A stretch of DNA of 21,481 nucleotides. Origin: Thamnocephalis sphaerospora. Taxonomy: Eukaryota; Zoopagomycota; Zoopagomycetes; Zoopagales; Sigmoideomycetaceae. Below are positions 19,808-21,481 of this stretch, piece after piece. Both the position numbers and the translations under genes were made by a program. Location of the stretch: assembly GCA_003614735.1 (NCBI GenBank), contig KZ992681.1:1-21481 (forward strand), in the 5' to 3' direction. The notes under the pieces were generated by a model, which had not been told where the DNA came from, searched no databases, and saw nothing but the letters and a program-made list of their open reading frames with translations. Within the stretch, counting starts at the first letter, position 1. Each line of letters starts with the position of its first letter.

Positions 19808-21481
19808 CGCGTAGTGGCACTGGGCATGGACTGCGTTCAAAGGCGGATGCCCAAGCGCTGGGTCAAAGCCAGGCGCGGTTGGCGTACCGATGCTCCCGCC
19901 CAATAGAACGACGTGCCGAAAGTGTACACATTGGCAGTGAGCACATCATACCTGTCGGTATCCATTGTGCATAGGCGATGCATCGTGCTTAGTCAACCGT
20001 AGGATAGCAGCGCACAGCCCAGCGCACAGCTGACCGACTGACGGATGGGCATTGTAACGATGTGTCCAACTCAGCGTGAGCTGTATTACACTCGCGCACT
20101 ATCACTCGCTATCACCGCCACACAGCAGAGCATCACAGCTACTGTCATTGCGTCATTGGAGTTGCTCTTCACCGCTGCATTTGTCATTGCCTTAGCTCTG
20201 ACTGGCTGGGGTAGCACTGGTGCTGACGCTGTGCAGACATTGGCGCAACACGGTCAGTCATCTTTGTGGCACGCATTTCCTTTGCGGCGGCTATCAAGCA
20301 TCCGTATCGCCGCCTCAGCTCAAGTCTGTCCATGTGGGCCAAAGACAGATCGGCTTTATCGTGTTGGCTGGCGCGGATGCTTCCGGGCGCTTCCTATCGC
20401 CATGTGCGCAGTTGCAGCCATTGCCGTGACATGGTCTTCCCTTGCCATTTCCGATTGAGCTCGCGCCTGACCATCATACTCGTGGTTTGCGCGTGCGATG
20501 CGGGTGAAACAGCAGCTGCCAATGTGGCATTGGCGAATGACAAGAGGGGTATCCAGGACTACACGAGTGGTTTCCTAACGGGCTCAGCACCCACGTCACG
20601 GCCAGCGTGTGAATCTATTTCCAGCATGCTCTTCGGATGTCAGGTGCCACATACACACATACACTTGCGCGACGCAGCAATAGGCCAACGGCGCGTTAGC
20701 CCAAAGGACATGGCCACCGTGCTGCCTAGAATGCGGCAGTGAATACCGATGCTGGACCACTTTGCTATGCGAGGGTGGGATGCCTTTGTGACGACTGGCA
20801 CGCACCGTCATAGCACGAGGCGCGGGGTGCGTGTGAAGGCACAAGAAGCAGCACGCGCACACTGAGCCCAAACGTGGCTGTCACATTCACATGCACGCGC
20901 TGTTACGCCGTTTACATCTGGCACAGTATACAGTGGATACGCCTCGTGCGTGTGTGTGCTGCATAGCCGCCAGCAGGCTGCCAATGTGCTTATGCAACCA
21001 ATGCACGCCGTAACACTCATGTCAACGCTACGTCCCACTAGATGCTCATCTTCCAACCCCAACCAGAATTGGCTGCGCGACACGCACCCTGTTTGCTAGA
21101 ACGCTACACATTGCAACGCTACGTTCGGTCAAATAGGCCTAGGTGATTTGGCGACACAATGCTTGCGTAATAGCAATAGGCCAGCTAGGGGCGGCTCGCA
21201 GACAAACGCGCCAATACTCTGCGCGCCAGCTGGACAATGAAACAGTCTAGCGTCCGCCTATTTGCATGTATCCCACCGCAGCTAGTGTCGCGCGGCCGGC
21301 CAGTGCGACAACCAAACTCATTCAAATGCCACGTACAAACAGCACGCTTGTCCATTCGTCCAAAAATGCAAAAGCTGCACAAATCTACCTCGATGTGACA
21401 CAACACGCCGACCTCCGGGATGATAATGGCACGTGCTGGGCACATATAGCCCGGATAGCAGCAGCTCAGCACCGTGACAGG
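19808..21481. other. Right end of window without a supported gene
   Basis: About 1.67 kb. Two plus-strand frames are the least unlikely. One starts at an ATG at 20045 and has a hydrophobic stretch (LLFTAAFVIALALTGW) before running to 20458. Another is open from 20266 to 20742 without an early ATG and contains TIILVVCACDAGETAAANVA. I could not find a splice join that links them in phase. A minus-strand cysteine-rich frame at 21185-21472 has no supporting feature. A divergent gene, a pseudogene or plain intergenic DNA all remain possible. Confidence 0.45.

Noticed and set aside
20045-20742. Possible plus-strand membrane protein from overlapping frames at 20045-20458 and 20266-20742
   Set aside because: No splice join in phase could be found, and neither frame shows a recognisable motif.

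Overview
The window looks like nuclear DNA of an intron-rich, gene-dense fungus, probably an early-diverging lineage. Three things point there. One gene carries an Opy2-type cysteine module, which is known from fungi. The multi-exon genes use short introns (about 54-130 nt, a few longer) with GTAAGT-like donors, and several have CTAAC/TTAAC branch sites. Converging and diverging genes are tightly packed. No prokaryotic operon, tRNA, rRNA, CRISPR or recognisable transposon was seen. All gene models were made by eye from reading frame, splice signals, phase bookkeeping and family knowledge; no search was run.

Layout. 1-815 (+): the 3' part of an NADPH:quinone oxidoreductase. 987-2169 (-): a complete four-exon ATG3, the E2-like enzyme of autophagy, converging on the oxidoreductase. 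2170-3297: a divergent promoter interval. 3298-11127 (+): a complete THO2/THOC2 gene in 21 exons whose phases all agree (2,046 codons plus stop). It has a conserved core and an unusually long disordered tail of RD/RE/RG repeats ending in glycine-arginine. 11818-13770 (-): an intronless Opy2-like membrane anchor of osmosensing MAPK signalling. 13771-15623: long stretch with no gene I can support. 15820-16445 (+): a two-exon gene for a small secreted cysteine-rich protein. 16598-18261 (-): a multi-exon gene that I read as two tandem RNase H folds with most or all catalytic carboxylates lost. 19247-19610 (-): a two-exon gene for a 94-residue secreted peptide. 19611-21481: promoter plus sequence without a supportable gene.

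The left 14 kb holds conserved housekeeping functions (redox, autophagy, mRNP assembly/export, stress signalling) that share no obvious pathway. The right 7 kb has an accessory flavour: two small secreted proteins of unknown role flank a divergent gene. The strongest candidate for something undescribed is the tandem pseudo-RNase H gene at 16.6-18.3 kb. It also shows a one-base frame break at an eight-base homopolymer. A second candidate is a perfect 10-bp hairpin inside the outsized intron 13 of THO2.
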